This document shows, piece by piece, positions 9,168 to 17,661 of a stretch of DNA of 64,000 bases. How positions within the stretch are numbered: the first letter of the stretch is position 1; the number at the start of each line of letters is the position of its first letter. The translations under genes and the position numbers were made by a program. This DNA is from Acinetobacter sp. Marseille-Q1618 (GTDB lineage Bacteria; Pseudomonadota; Gammaproteobacteria; Pseudomonadales; Moraxellaceae): positions 1,116,001-1,180,000 of the forward strand of contig NZ_CADDWJ010000001.1 in the NCBI RefSeq assembly GCF_902809855.1, written 5' to 3'. The notes under the pieces were generated by a model. It was not told the DNA's origin. It worked only from the letters and a program-made list of their open reading frames with translations, and searched no databases.

Positions 9168-10102
9168 GGTGTGTATCGCCCCCAACTTAATTCAAATGTG
9201 TACTGAATTTCCATATTTGGATTTTTTAAGATGGGCGGCTCAATTTGGATTTTATAACCATTCTGTGATGTTTCAGGACTGCAAAGTCTTGACACAGGAA
9301 TTACAAAGCTTTTATGCAACATATTTGCCATATCTAGTCTTAAAATAGCCTTGTTTCTGCAACTTTTAGCTGTTGGGTATGTTGTTTTTGAGTAATCTGT
9401 ATTATCAACCGTACCTTGTGGGCTTATGGTCACTGAAGTACCCGCATCTCCACTAAACACTGTCATTCTTTCCCCACCTGCCCAGTCGGTGTACGCACCA
9501 AGTAATACGTTCCCTAAAATAAAAGAGGGGGAACTGATAAAAAGACAAGTACCACTGATTGTGTGGTTACTTTTAATATTTCCCAATTTATCTAGTAAAT
9601 TAAAACTCCCTGTAATTATTTCTTGAGGATACGCACGAATCTCTACAATAACATCAAGAAACTCGTCATTAAGAACAGTTAATGTTGTTGGATTACCATT
9701 TAAGTCTTTTATCAATGTTCGATTAAAAAGATTGGTACTTGTCCAACCAACTCCGATTTCCGATAAATTGCCTGCCGCAACGCCAGCATTAAATCTATAA
9801 GTTCTTCTAGCCCACGAGTAATAAGGTTTTGTTACTAATTGGTTTCCTACTGCATCTGCGCCATTTTGCGAGTTTGTACTTGCTATAAAATTATCTAAGG
9901 ATGTTTGTGAAATATTTGGAATACTGTTCCCCGAGCCAACAGAAACATAGCCTAAAACAGATCCAACTGACATTCTCTCAAGACCAGAATCAAGTACGAG
10001 ATTATGAAAGTAATCCGTCTCCTCAGTTGGCTTGGAAGCATCCCCTTTATGTTTGATTAATTTGAATTGTGCACCAACATTAATATTTGACTTTAAGTAC
10101 AT
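9164..10102 (-). CDS. Putative tail/structural protein
   Basis: 312 residues, beta-rich, no signal peptide. The N-terminal pattern FHNLVLDSGLERMSVGSVLGYVSVGSGNS resembles a recurrent phage structural family that begins with a pole-like N(L/I)VL..GL segment followed by a glycine-rich vG(t/s)G motif; the match was made by memory, not by search. It sits between the P22-type head-binding protein and the 186-residue protein with ATGA coupling downstream, so it is probably part of the tail appendage. Confidence 0.65.
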   Translation of the reverse strand: MYLKSNINVGAQFKLIKHKGDASKPTEETDYFHNLVLDSGLERMSVGSVLGYVSVGSGNSIPNISQTSLDNFIASTNSQNGADAVGNQLVTKPYYSWARRTYRFNAGVAAGNLSEIGVGWTSTNLFNRTLIKDLNGNPTTLTVLNDEFLDVIVEIRAYPQEIITGSFNLLDKLGNIKSNHTISGTCLFISSPSFILGNVLLGAYTDWAGGERMTVFSGDAGTSVTISPQGTVDNTDYSKTTYPTAKSCRNKAILRLDMANMLHKSFVIPVSRLCSPETSQNGYKIQIEPPILKNPNMEIQYTFELSWGRYTP

Positions 10103-10108
10103 GATTTT

Positions 10109-11029
10109 TTAACCCTGTATCAGAACTGCATCAGTCAAACTAATATTAGTTTGAACAGATGTTGGTTCCTGTTGATATTTTAAAAAATTAAATTCTTTAG
10201 TGGTTTGCGCAGATACCACACTTATTTGAGAATTTAAGTGAAGAGGATCTATCTTTAAATTCAGATAAGATACTTCTTTTGTGATTTGAGCAGATGGCAA
10301 TATTAAAGTAGAGTTAATCGACCCTATTTCAACAGGATATGTGATTTGAAGCTCTCTAACACTTGCTGTGAGCAATGTGATTGATGATCCAACGCTTTCT
10401 TGAATATTTTGAGCATCATGTACCACAACTTTTTCAAGAGATATGCTTGCTGATATCCTTTCATCAAAATAATTCGGATAAGGCTTACTCGTCAGTGCAT
10501 ATGCCACATTTCTAAAGAAATCCTGATCACCTTGGAACACCCCTTTTTCATCATAAACACGCAAACGATAAGAGCCATTGATACAGATCATGGCACTACC
10601 ATCGTCATCCAAGATGATTGGGTTCGGGTTTAAGAAAGATTTTTCAGGGTTTTGATAAGATGGTTTTGGCATCGTAGATTCAAAGTCATGTGTATAGACT
10701 TTGCCAAACCTTAAAGCCTTCCCAAATTTATCAAAGAAAAATGTTCTAAACTCAGTGCTAGGTACCCATCTTTCTTCGATCAATTGACCTTGTTTATCAA
10801 AGATTTTTAAGTGATGATTTCCGTTTAAATAGATAAATGCACAGCCTGCCCCATCCAAAACCACAGGGTTTTTATTTAAAGCAGTTTTCTGTGCATTTTT
10901 ATAAGTCGGTTTAAATTCACCTGTACCCACTTTATAAGAATAGATTTTCCCGCCAACAAGCGGTTTGCCTTGTTGGTCGAAGAATTGCATCTTGGGAAGT
11001 TGTACAGGCATTGCGATGGTTAAAAGCAT
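10109..11029 (-). CDS. Tail adaptor with two tandem head-binding-like domains
   Basis: 306 residues from ATG 11029 (GAGG five bases upstream), in preference to a GTG at 11062 that overlaps the upstream gene. Residues about 12-85 and 93-170 are two copies of the same unit: FFDQQGKPLVGGKIYSY...NPVVLDGAGCAFIYLNGNHHLKIFDKQGQ and FFDKFGKALRFGKVYTH...NPIILDDDGSAMICINGSYRLRVYDEKGV. The unit resembles the P22 tailspike head-binding domain (GKIY..., IYDANGS). No long beta-helix or enzymatic spike follows; the last 130 residues are short beta-like repeats. It probably links a separate receptor-binding protein to the tail. Confidence 0.75.
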   Translation of the reverse strand: MLLTIAMPVQLPKMQFFDQQGKPLVGGKIYSYKVGTGEFKPTYKNAQKTALNKNPVVLDGAGCAFIYLNGNHHLKIFDKQGQLIEERWVPSTEFRTFFFDKFGKALRFGKVYTHDFESTMPKPSYQNPEKSFLNPNPIILDDDGSAMICINGSYRLRVYDEKGVFQGDQDFFRNVAYALTSKPYPNYFDERISASISLEKVVVHDAQNIQESVGSSITLLTASVRELQITYPVEIGSINSTLILPSAQITKEVSYLNLKIDPLHLNSQISVVSAQTTKEFNFLKYQQEPTSVQTNISLTDAVLIQG

Positions 11030-11036
11030 ATCAACC

Positions 11037-13232
11037 TCATTGATTTGGGAGGTTTGCTCCACTTAAAATCCCTGCTTTTACAAGTCGATCTATTAGTGAT
11101 AATTCAGCACCGCTACTTGGGTTTTGTGTGGATGTTTTTGCTAAAGCGTTTGCACCTTGATTGATCTTAATGTGCGCATTTACTCCTCGACTTGGAGAGA
11201 CCACCCATTTATCTACAGCACCCTTAACCACAGGTAATTTAATGAATGAGCTTAAGTAATTTGCAAAAGCGGATGCTGAGTTTGAGTGGTTGACGTTAGC
11301 ACCTGGCGGTTGGCTAATTAAGTAACGACCTGCTGCATTGATATTTTTCAAATGCTTCAATTCTTCAGGCTTAAAAAATAGAGCTAACTTTCGATCGCCA
11401 ATTGATTTTAAAGCATCACTCATCCCTTTTGGGCTAAAGGTATCTAACACTCCAAATGATTTTTCAGCAATGCGTTTTACAATCATTTGTTTAATGTTGT
11501 TTAACACTTCAGGGGTGTTTTCTAGCTCTTTCACCATTGATTCAAGCTGACGAACATTGCCGCGCCAAACTAGCTGATCAAATGCTTTATCAGGTTCAGC
11601 ATCATTTAATGCTTTTTTCAGTGCAGGCGTGCGATCAATCAAGCCAAAACGCCCTGTTGCTGCTTTTCGTGCATCATCCCATGCAGTTTTTGCTTGCCCC
11701 TGTAGTTGTGTACCAAAGGCATTTAGTGAGTCATCCACTTCTTTTTCAAGTGAATTTCTAAATGACTGTAGTGCGTATCGTGTTTGGTTGTCTGCGCCTG
11801 AAATTCTGCGATTAAGCTGCTTCACCATGACTTCTTTTTCAGCAAGCGTAAAAGGTTTTACACCATTTGCAAAATCTTGAACTTTCTTTAAAAGTGGCGA
11901 TGGGAGTAAACTTATATCAGCTAGATCTTCATCAAGAGCGTTTTTCATATTATTGGCAAATCGACCTGCATCAAGTGTTAAGTCATTGCCTGTATGCTGT
12001 TTTGCATGATTATACATTGCAGCAATATAATTGTTTCTTGATTCATCCTGTTGTCGAAGTTGCTTAAATAGATCATCACCCACTTGAAACTCATCTGCCG
12101 CATTACCACCTGTTTTAAACTCAAAATCATCAACTAGTGCTTTTAGATTTGCATGATCTTGTGAGTATTTTTTTGCAAGTGGTTCTGCACCGTCTAGCTT
12201 TGATAAATTTGTTTCTTTTGTCCAAAGTTGAGCGCTGCCTGTTGCTTGCTTGCCAGTTGGTTTAAGATCAAAACCCTTGGATTTTAAGTCAGTAAATACG
12301 CTCATGCGTTGTAATGTTTGAGCGTCAGGCGTGCGACCTTGCTGCATTAATTTTTTTACTTCATTCTTTAATTGTGCCTGTGCTTGTGCTGTTAAATCAC
12401 CTAATCGAATACCATTTAAACCATCATCCATTTGACTTAAAATAATATCAATTTGACTCTCAACCTGTGCATTCGTCACATGTGTTGATGATGCAGGATT
12501 GAATTTACGGTTGAGAGAGCTGACACCACGACCAATCTTCTCGCCAATTGCTCCACCTGCTGCACCACCAACACCGCCCAAAGCGGTATTCAACATTCGA
12601 TGATCTGCATCTTTCGCAAAGCTTGCTGCCCCAATGCCCGCCCCAACTGCTGCATTTTGTGCTGCAACTTTGGCACCTGCACCTGACAGTATTTTTGCAC
12701 CTTGATACGTTCGCCCCAGTGCTGCCATGGGTGCGGTTGCTGCAACTTGCCCGCCCAAACGCATCCAGTCAAAACCTTGGTCATTTGCCTCTCTACGCAA
12801 ATTATGGTTTTCTTCAATCTCTTTGCGTTGCTGTGTAACTCGTTCATAAGATTTGGTATCGAGATTAGTGCCTGCAACCTTATTTATGCCTTTGCTCACA
12901 CCATCAGCAGCATAATTCACACCTTGTAAAACACCTGCACCCAAATCAGAAAAACCCAGTAATCCTGATTCCCAAGCCTTGGTTTTGCCTTGTTCTTTGG
13001 CTTGTGCCTTTTTACTGTCTTGTTGCATTTTTGGGAGATCAACAGGCTGATTAGAGATTTTTAGCCCCAAACCTGCGGCAAATTGGCGATTTGTAACACC
13101 AGTCTCTTGGTTTGCTTTTTTAAGTCCTGCTACAAATTTCGGATTATCAAGCAACTTATTGAAAATTTTAATATCACTTGTACCTGCGCTACGTTCATTT
13201 GCAATAAATGCTCTTGTTTGCTCACCCGCCAT
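11037..13232 (-). CDS. Large internal virion/ejection protein (P22 gp16-like position)
   Basis: 731 residues, start at ATG 13232 with GGGAG seven bases upstream. Low-complexity glycine/alanine hydrophobic segments (about 160-235, e.g. AAVGAGIGAASF and LGGVGGAAGGAIGEKIG) could insert in a membrane, and long helical regions follow. It is the last of three ejection-type genes, in the slot of P22 gp16. Such proteins leave the capsid with the DNA and form a conduit across the envelope. Family membership is inferred from order and composition. Confidence 0.72.
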   Translation of the reverse strand: MAGEQTRAFIANERSAGTSDIKIFNKLLDNPKFVAGLKKANQETGVTNRQFAAGLGLKISNQPVDLPKMQQDSKKAQAKEQGKTKAWESGLLGFSDLGAGVLQGVNYAADGVSKGINKVAGTNLDTKSYERVTQQRKEIEENHNLRREANDQGFDWMRLGGQVAATAPMAALGRTYQGAKILSGAGAKVAAQNAAVGAGIGAASFAKDADHRMLNTALGGVGGAAGGAIGEKIGRGVSSLNRKFNPASSTHVTNAQVESQIDIILSQMDDGLNGIRLGDLTAQAQAQLKNEVKKLMQQGRTPDAQTLQRMSVFTDLKSKGFDLKPTGKQATGSAQLWTKETNLSKLDGAEPLAKKYSQDHANLKALVDDFEFKTGGNAADEFQVGDDLFKQLRQQDESRNNYIAAMYNHAKQHTGNDLTLDAGRFANNMKNALDEDLADISLLPSPLLKKVQDFANGVKPFTLAEKEVMVKQLNRRISGADNQTRYALQSFRNSLEKEVDDSLNAFGTQLQGQAKTAWDDARKAATGRFGLIDRTPALKKALNDAEPDKAFDQLVWRGNVRQLESMVKELENTPEVLNNIKQMIVKRIAEKSFGVLDTFSPKGMSDALKSIGDRKLALFFKPEELKHLKNINAAGRYLISQPPGANVNHSNSASAFANYLSSFIKLPVVKGAVDKWVVSPSRGVNAHIKINQGANALAKTSTQNPSSGAELSLIDRLVKAGILSGANLPNQ

Positions 13233-13235
13233 TAT

Positions 13236-13928
13236 TTAGCTCCCAGTATTACCTGCCATTATTTTTTGAAAATCTGTTGCTGAAATTTTCCCCATCAATT
13301 GGGGCTTAGAGTTGTTATTCCCCATGATTTTTTGAAAATCTTCTGCTGAAATTTTACCCATTACCTTCGGTTCAGATGTACCGCCCGATATAATTTTTTG
13401 GAAGTCATCTGCTGAAATTTTGCCCATCATTTTTGGGGGAGATGTACTACTAATCTGTTCATGTCCTACATCTGTTCCAAGCTGTTTATTAATAAATTCC
13501 CAAGAGCGCTTACCTTGCTTATAAGTTGAACTCGGTAAAGATGCCCACTCAGGACCTAGTTTTAAAATTGCCTGACGATAATTTCCTTTGATCACATCGT
13601 CGAGTGCGCCACGACCCGCAATTAAAGCGATTGCCCCTAAGTCCTGATTCCTTGGTGAAAAGTCCCTTAAACCGTATTGCTGAGCTACATTGTTCCAAGT
13701 GCCATTTAAAAATTGATATCGCCCTGCAGCAGTAGTGACATTGGTTTTACCATCAGTCTGAGTGAATCTTTTTTTAATGTTTGGATGGGCTGATAAATTT
13801 TGAATAAGTTCGTTGCCAAACAGTGTGTTATATCCATGTTTTACGCCCTCAGATGCAGCAATCGTATTCAACATCTTTCGCACATTTGGATTTGCGAGTG
13901 CTTCTTGAAGCTCTTTTAAAGTTGCCAT
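13236..13928 (-). CDS. Virion-associated lysozyme (lambda R-like) with three C-terminal repeats
   Basis: 230 residues, good AAGGAAAA ribosome site. Residues 15-150 match lambda R-type transglycosylases (GH104): AASEGVKHGYNTLFG with probable catalytic Glu27, TAAGRYQFLNGTW, GLRDFSPRNQDLGAI and LGPEWASLPSSTY. The C-terminus has three near-identical units, MGKISADDFQKII (168-180), MGKISAEDFQKIM (190-202) and MGKISATDFQKIM (212-224), period 22. Lying four bases from the ejection protein gene, it probably opens peptidoglycan during DNA entry rather than lysis; a separate endolysin exists. Confidence 0.85.
   Translation of the reverse strand: MATLKELQEALANPNVRKMLNTIAASEGVKHGYNTLFGNELIQNLSAHPNIKKRFTQTDGKTNVTTAAGRYQFLNGTWNNVAQQYGLRDFSPRNQDLGAIALIAGRGALDDVIKGNYRQAILKLGPEWASLPSSTYKQGKRSWEFINKQLGTDVGHEQISSTSPPKMMGKISADDFQKIISGGTSEPKVMGKISAEDFQKIMGNNNSKPQLMGKISATDFQKIMAGNTGS
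13258..13430 (-). repeat. Three 66-bp tandem repeats in lysozyme gene
   Basis: The DNA under the three MGKISA-DFQKI units repeats every 66 bases, with the core ATGGGxAAxATTTCAGCA kept in each. In-frame expansion or contraction by recombination is expected. Confidence 0.8.
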
Positions 13929-13944
13929 GGGTTTTCCTTAGGGA

Positions 13945-13970
13945 ATAAAAAACCACCCGAAGGTGGTTTA
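13945..13970 (-). terminator. Terminator closing the secreted-protein cassette
   Basis: AACCACC-TTCG-GGTGGTT followed by T6 on the minus strand, between the decoy-like gene and the virion lysozyme. The same hairpin recurs at 20447-20466 and 21876-21897. Confidence 0.85.
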
Positions 13971-14366
13971 ATTAGTATTCATTGGTGGTGGTGGGCTTTT
14001 TATAGTATTTAGTTGCTCACCTTGTTTAATTTTTTCTATTTCAACTTGTAATTTCAGTCTATTTAATTCATACATCTGTTGTTGATACGCTTGTTCTTGA
14101 AAATAAGGAACGATTTTACTTGCTAGTTTGGATTTTTTTGCAAGCTCAAGCATTACTTCAGCGTTCCCTTGCCCCTCTTTATATATTCTATTCTTTTCCC
14201 TCTCTATAGCATTATTAGCATTGATTTCCGATATTCGATTGCCATCTTCCATCATTTTTATAATATCAATGTTTTTTACTTGTAAAGGAATAGAAGTGTC
14301 AAGAGGATAACAATTACCTCTTATCATAAAAGTAAGTAACCCACAAATTAAAATTAGTTTTTTCAT
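13968..14366 (-). CDS. Secreted single-domain relative of the phage ejection protein
   Basis: 132 residues with a basic-hydrophobic N-terminus (MKKLILICGLLTFMIRG, then Asn-Cys) that looks like a Sec signal. The mature part aligns with residues 4-95 of the neighbouring 445-residue ejection protein: DTSIPL/DARIPL, then ID, K-M-DG, RIY-E-QG, ML and SK-A-I-P-Q-Q in register, about 30% identity by eye. The tail is Pro-rich (SPPPPM). It lies 34 bases after the 14401-14802 gene, AGGA ribosome site, terminator after it. Inferred role: extracytoplasmic decoy or blocker of DNA entry by related phages. It could instead be a minor virion component. Confidence 0.7.
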   Translation of the reverse strand: MKKLILICGLLTFMIRGNCYPLDTSIPLQVKNIDIIKMMEDGNRISEINANNAIEREKNRIYKEGQGNAEVMLELAKKSKLASKIVPYFQEQAYQQQMYELNRLKLQVEIEKIKQGEQLNTIKSPPPPMNTN

Positions 14367-14400
14367 TTTGTATTCCTAAGAATAAATATTTTATTCTTTT

Positions 14401-14802
14401 TTATTTAAAATATTCACAATTGAATTCATAACTAGAAACAGTTGCAGGGTATTTCTTATCCTCTTCTCCCTCTGTATATATTTTGAGATTATTACCATAC
14501 ACATCTTTAAAATTAAATATGCAGGGAGCCATACCTGTTCCTGCACAATTCTCAACCTCACGATAGCCTTTGTTCCAAAAAGTTAACCCATTCCCGTACC
14601 CTAAATTTTCTTTAGCTGTATTGATATTAAGTGTCCTAAAAGGTTGCCATTGATTACCAATAAGTAATTTACGTGCTTGATGGTAAGATTTTCCCGTGAT
14701 ATTTGGTATCTTTGCATGTTTTTTTGGAACACATTCGCCTGCATGCGTTATGGACGAAAATACCCAACAAAATAGAAGAATTACAATATTTTTTGACTTC
14801 AT
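14401..14802 (-). CDS. Small secreted Cys-containing protein, PASTA-like N-part
   Basis: 133 residues from ATG 14802, preceded by GGGGGA; longer upstream starts lack a ribosome site. The signal peptide ends near SSITHA|GECVPKK. The next segment, AKIPNITGKSYHQARKLLIGN, resembles the start of a PASTA unit. Four cysteines (one after the signal, two in ENCAGTGMAPC, one in EFNCEYF) could form two disulfides. It is first in a two-gene cassette with its own promoter, embedded between ejection genes, so it is probably expressed from the prophage. The function is unknown; a surface or periplasmic exclusion protein is possible. Confidence 0.72.
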   Translation of the reverse strand: MKSKNIVILLFCWVFSSITHAGECVPKKHAKIPNITGKSYHQARKLLIGNQWQPFRTLNINTAKENLGYGNGLTFWNKGYREVENCAGTGMAPCIFNFKDVYGNNLKIYTEGEEDKKYPATVSSYEFNCEYFK

Positions 14803-14821
14803 TAAATTTCCCCCACCTAAA

Positions 14822-14837
14822 TGAGGGGAATATAGCA
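14822..14837 (-). promoter_or_regulatory. Extended -10 promoter for the secreted-protein cassette
   Basis: Minus-strand TGC-TATATT (14829-14837) is an extended -10 element about 27 bases before the chosen ATG; no good -35 is seen. It would allow transcription from the lysogen independent of the late promoter. Confidence 0.5.
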
Positions 14838-14873
14838 TAAAAAATGCACAAAGCTTATTACACAAAAAGTATT

Positions 14874-16211
14874 TTAAGGCGCATACCCATACGAATCAAA
14901 AGTTTCAGGGGCATTTTGCTTTGGTTGTTGCCCCCCTTGTTGTGGTCGCTGTATGCCATAATTACCATAAATACCATCAATATTTTGATTTAAGGTTTCT
15001 ATGATATTTCGCTGTAACCCTGCTAAACGATTCAAAACTTGCATCGCAGCTTTATTATCTCTTGGAGGATTTGCAGCAATAACCCTTGCAGCACGCTGTG
15101 CATCTCCTTCTGTTTGAGTACCTTTTGCTAACATTAAAACATCATTGACAGCTTGATTTAAAACCGTATTAAAGTTTTCAACACCCAAGCTGTTTTGATC
15201 AGACATTCCCGCAAAGTTTTTAACTTTAGCACCTATCTGATTTGCAGCACTTAAATTCAAATTACCGTCTCGGATATCTACAACCAGTTGTCCAATTTTT
15301 CGATAGTTTAAATTAGCTTGAGATAGTGCCATATTTGCATCATTAACTTGATTTAATGCTTTATCTGAAAGTTTGGGAGTACTTAGTTTTTGTTGCTCAA
15401 CAACAGTATTTCCTGACTTATCGGTTAGCAAATCAACACTACCATCAGAATAAACACCGTAAACATTCCCGTTAGGGGCTGTTACTGTTTTTTCAAACTT
15501 AGGAGTATCAAACTGCTTTTGATCTTGCTCAAGTTTATTCGCTGCAGTTTGAGCGACAGTATCTATGCCGTATTTACTCGTCTGAGCGCTCAGTTGTGCA
15601 TTTTCTTTTAAAGTTTGATTATCAAGACGATTATCGGCAGACGTATATTGGATTGACGCAGGGTCTTTCGCATTCGCAAAATTAATCCCACCTGCAAATT
15701 GTTTTAGCTCATCAGGGGTCATGGCATTTACAATAGTTGATTGATGTTCGTATTCTTCTGAGGGAATCATACCGGCTCTCACTAGCCCATTTAAACCAAG
15801 TAAAACCTGTGTTTTATCTCCTGTCATTGATGCTTGTTGAAATGCGCCTTGTATTGCACCTAATTTTTTACCTGAATTATCTAAAGCATAACCACCCCCT
15901 TGTTGGTTGTTTTTATATGCTTCGGATTGAGTTTTACTTATATCAGCGAGTGATTGTTGCTGATCAATTGCTGCCTTTGCTTGAGCAGCTTTTTGAGACT
16001 GCAATTGTGGCATGATCCAACGAGCGTATTTAGATTGTGGTGCTATAGATAGCATCTTATCTAAATCGCCTTGTGACTCGTTATAGATGCGAGAAAGCTC
16101 ACCTTCTGATTTGTCCTTTATCCACATGTCCGCAAGTTCAGAACCATCTTTAAGCATTTTCAATCCATCAATGCCTTGCGTCATCAAAGGAATGCGAGCA
16201 TCAATCACCAT
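14874..16211 (-). CDS. Internal virion/ejection protein (P22 gp20-like position)
   Basis: 445 residues, Gln/Ala/Asn-rich and mostly helical, no signal peptide. It is the second of three consecutive ejection-type genes; its ATG overlaps the stop of the 16211-17155 gene by one base. Residues 1-95 form a discrete module (DARIPLMTQGIDGLKMLKDG ... RIYNESQG ... SKYARWIMPQLQ) that is copied in the secreted 132-residue protein downstream. The C-terminus is Gln/Gly/Pro-rich. By analogy with P22 gp20, it would be packaged in the head and released into the envelope with the DNA. Confidence 0.72.
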   Translation of the reverse strand: MVIDARIPLMTQGIDGLKMLKDGSELADMWIKDKSEGELSRIYNESQGDLDKMLSIAPQSKYARWIMPQLQSQKAAQAKAAIDQQQSLADISKTQSEAYKNNQQGGGYALDNSGKKLGAIQGAFQQASMTGDKTQVLLGLNGLVRAGMIPSEEYEHQSTIVNAMTPDELKQFAGGINFANAKDPASIQYTSADNRLDNQTLKENAQLSAQTSKYGIDTVAQTAANKLEQDQKQFDTPKFEKTVTAPNGNVYGVYSDGSVDLLTDKSGNTVVEQQKLSTPKLSDKALNQVNDANMALSQANLNYRKIGQLVVDIRDGNLNLSAANQIGAKVKNFAGMSDQNSLGVENFNTVLNQAVNDVLMLAKGTQTEGDAQRAARVIAANPPRDNKAAMQVLNRLAGLQRNIIETLNQNIDGIYGNYGIQRPQQGGQQPKQNAPETFDSYGYAP

Positions 16212-17155
16212 TAGATTGTTCCTCCAGTTTTTGTATTGCGATTTGCATATGCTGCTGCAACCGTACCTAGCTGCCCTATAGCATTACCCCAAGCATTTGC
16301 TTGACCAACTTGACCTGCTGCCAAAGCATTCGCGCCTGCCATTGTGTTATTTGCTACAGCTTGTCCTGTCTGTATTCCTGCATTACCCTGCTGCACAGCC
16401 GCACTTTGCCCCATGTTTGCTAACTGCATTAAACGGTCATAACGGTTATTCTGATCCGTTGTAAAACGGTTATAGGCATTGTTATCTTGCGACTGCCAGT
16501 TATTAAATGCCTGTTGGTGTTGGGTCTGATTTAATTGTTCTTGATTAAAGTATTGATTAAAACGCTGATTTTCAGTATTTAAATATTGTCCATACAGCCT
16601 TGCATCATCTGTCTGATACTGATTAAAGCGCCGATTTTCATCGGTTTGATATTGATTAAAAGCATTGTCATATTCTTGCGAGGCAAGATTACTATTGTAA
16701 TTATTCAGTGCTTTTAAAGTAGCACCACTCAGCAATCCTCCCCCTGCAGCAGCTTGAGACTGAATCCCATCCATACCTTGTTGCTTGCGGAATTGATAGC
16801 TCGGTGATTCTTCAAATTTAAATTGCTGTGCTTCATAAGGTTCTTTGGCTTGGTAAGGGTCTGCTGCTACAAATTGCTGACTACTATATGCAGGGTTAGA
16901 TGAACCATTAAAGCTAAATGGGTTGCCCTCGTAGTTTTGAGGATTAAAACCCGTTAATTGTCCAAGTGCATTTGTCCCAGCTTGGCGATACGGGTCAAGA
17001 TCAGATCGAGTCTGATCATACATTTCTTTTTGAATTTCACTTGCTCGATCTGTTGATTCCGCTTGTTGTTTTGCGGCTTTTTTAGACGCTCTTGCTGATA
17101 AAGCTGCTCCTCCAACGGCACCTACAACTGCTGCCCCTGCTGCCCATACACTCAT
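16211..17155 (-). CDS. Internal virion/DNA injection protein (P22 gp7-like position)
   Basis: 314 residues. The N-terminal segment VWAAGAAVVGAVGGAALSARASKKAAKQQ is a Gly/Ala membrane-active stretch followed by a basic helix, as in P22 gp7-type DNA transfer proteins. The centre carries repeats of an FNQYQTDENRR-like unit of about 13 residues, and the C-terminus is Asn/Gln/Gly/Ala-rich. It starts within the stop of the cupin gene (taATG). First of three ejection-type genes. Confidence 0.75.
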   Translation of the reverse strand: MSVWAAGAAVVGAVGGAALSARASKKAAKQQAESTDRASEIQKEMYDQTRSDLDPYRQAGTNALGQLTGFNPQNYEGNPFSFNGSSNPAYSSQQFVAADPYQAKEPYEAQQFKFEESPSYQFRKQQGMDGIQSQAAAGGGLLSGATLKALNNYNSNLASQEYDNAFNQYQTDENRRFNQYQTDDARLYGQYLNTENQRFNQYFNQEQLNQTQHQQAFNNWQSQDNNAYNRFTTDQNNRYDRLMQLANMGQSAAVQQGNAGIQTGQAVANNTMAGANALAAGQVGQANAWGNAIGQLGTVAAAYANRNTKTGGTI

Positions 17156-17661
17156 TACTCAACTCCCTGATTTGATTTACAATCCAAACCTAACATTTTT
17201 CTAAACTCTCTCACCTCATCGTCAGGAACAGTTAGCCATTCTTCAATTTTTGCTACATCTGTTTCATTGGTCGGATGAATTGTTACCCAAATGATATCTG
17301 TATGTGTATATAAAGCTCTTTTAACACCCGCAGGTGATTTTCCTATGTAGGGAGCTTCTAAAGTAATTATCTTATCTTCGGTTGTAACTGTGCATTTACC
17401 TTCTAGCAATATAAACATGTGTTCATGACGATGCGTTTTACCGACCAGCAGGGTATTTTCAAAGCAGCGAAATTCTCGCGTATAAACACCTGGCGCAAAG
17501 TGATGGATTTCTCCATGCCATGCTTGCTCTTGATTTAAAAGTAAATTTTGAAGATTATGTATTTTATCCGTATAATCTTGTTTTACTTCATCTACATGAT
17601 TACAAACTAAATTATCAAGTAGTAAATTACCAATTTCATCATGTACATCTAAATCGCTCAT
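17155..17661 (-). CDS. Cupin-fold phage protein
   Basis: 168 residues. The segment GKTHRHEHMFILLEGKCTV fits cupin motif 1 (G-x5-HxH-x4-E-x6-G), and GKSPAGVKRALYTHTDIIWVTIHP fits motif 2, so a metal-binding small beta-barrel is likely. Within the virion operon, immediately upstream of the ejection genes, it may be an assembly or structural factor; no P22 counterpart is evident to me. It overlaps its neighbours by one to four bases. Confidence 0.7.
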   Translation of the reverse strand: MSDLDVHDEIGNLLLDNLVCNHVDEVKQDYTDKIHNLQNLLLNQEQAWHGEIHHFAPGVYTREFRCFENTLLVGKTHRHEHMFILLEGKCTVTTEDKIITLEAPYIGKSPAGVKRALYTHTDIIWVTIHPTNETDVAKIEEWLTVPDDEVREFRKMLGLDCKSNQGVE

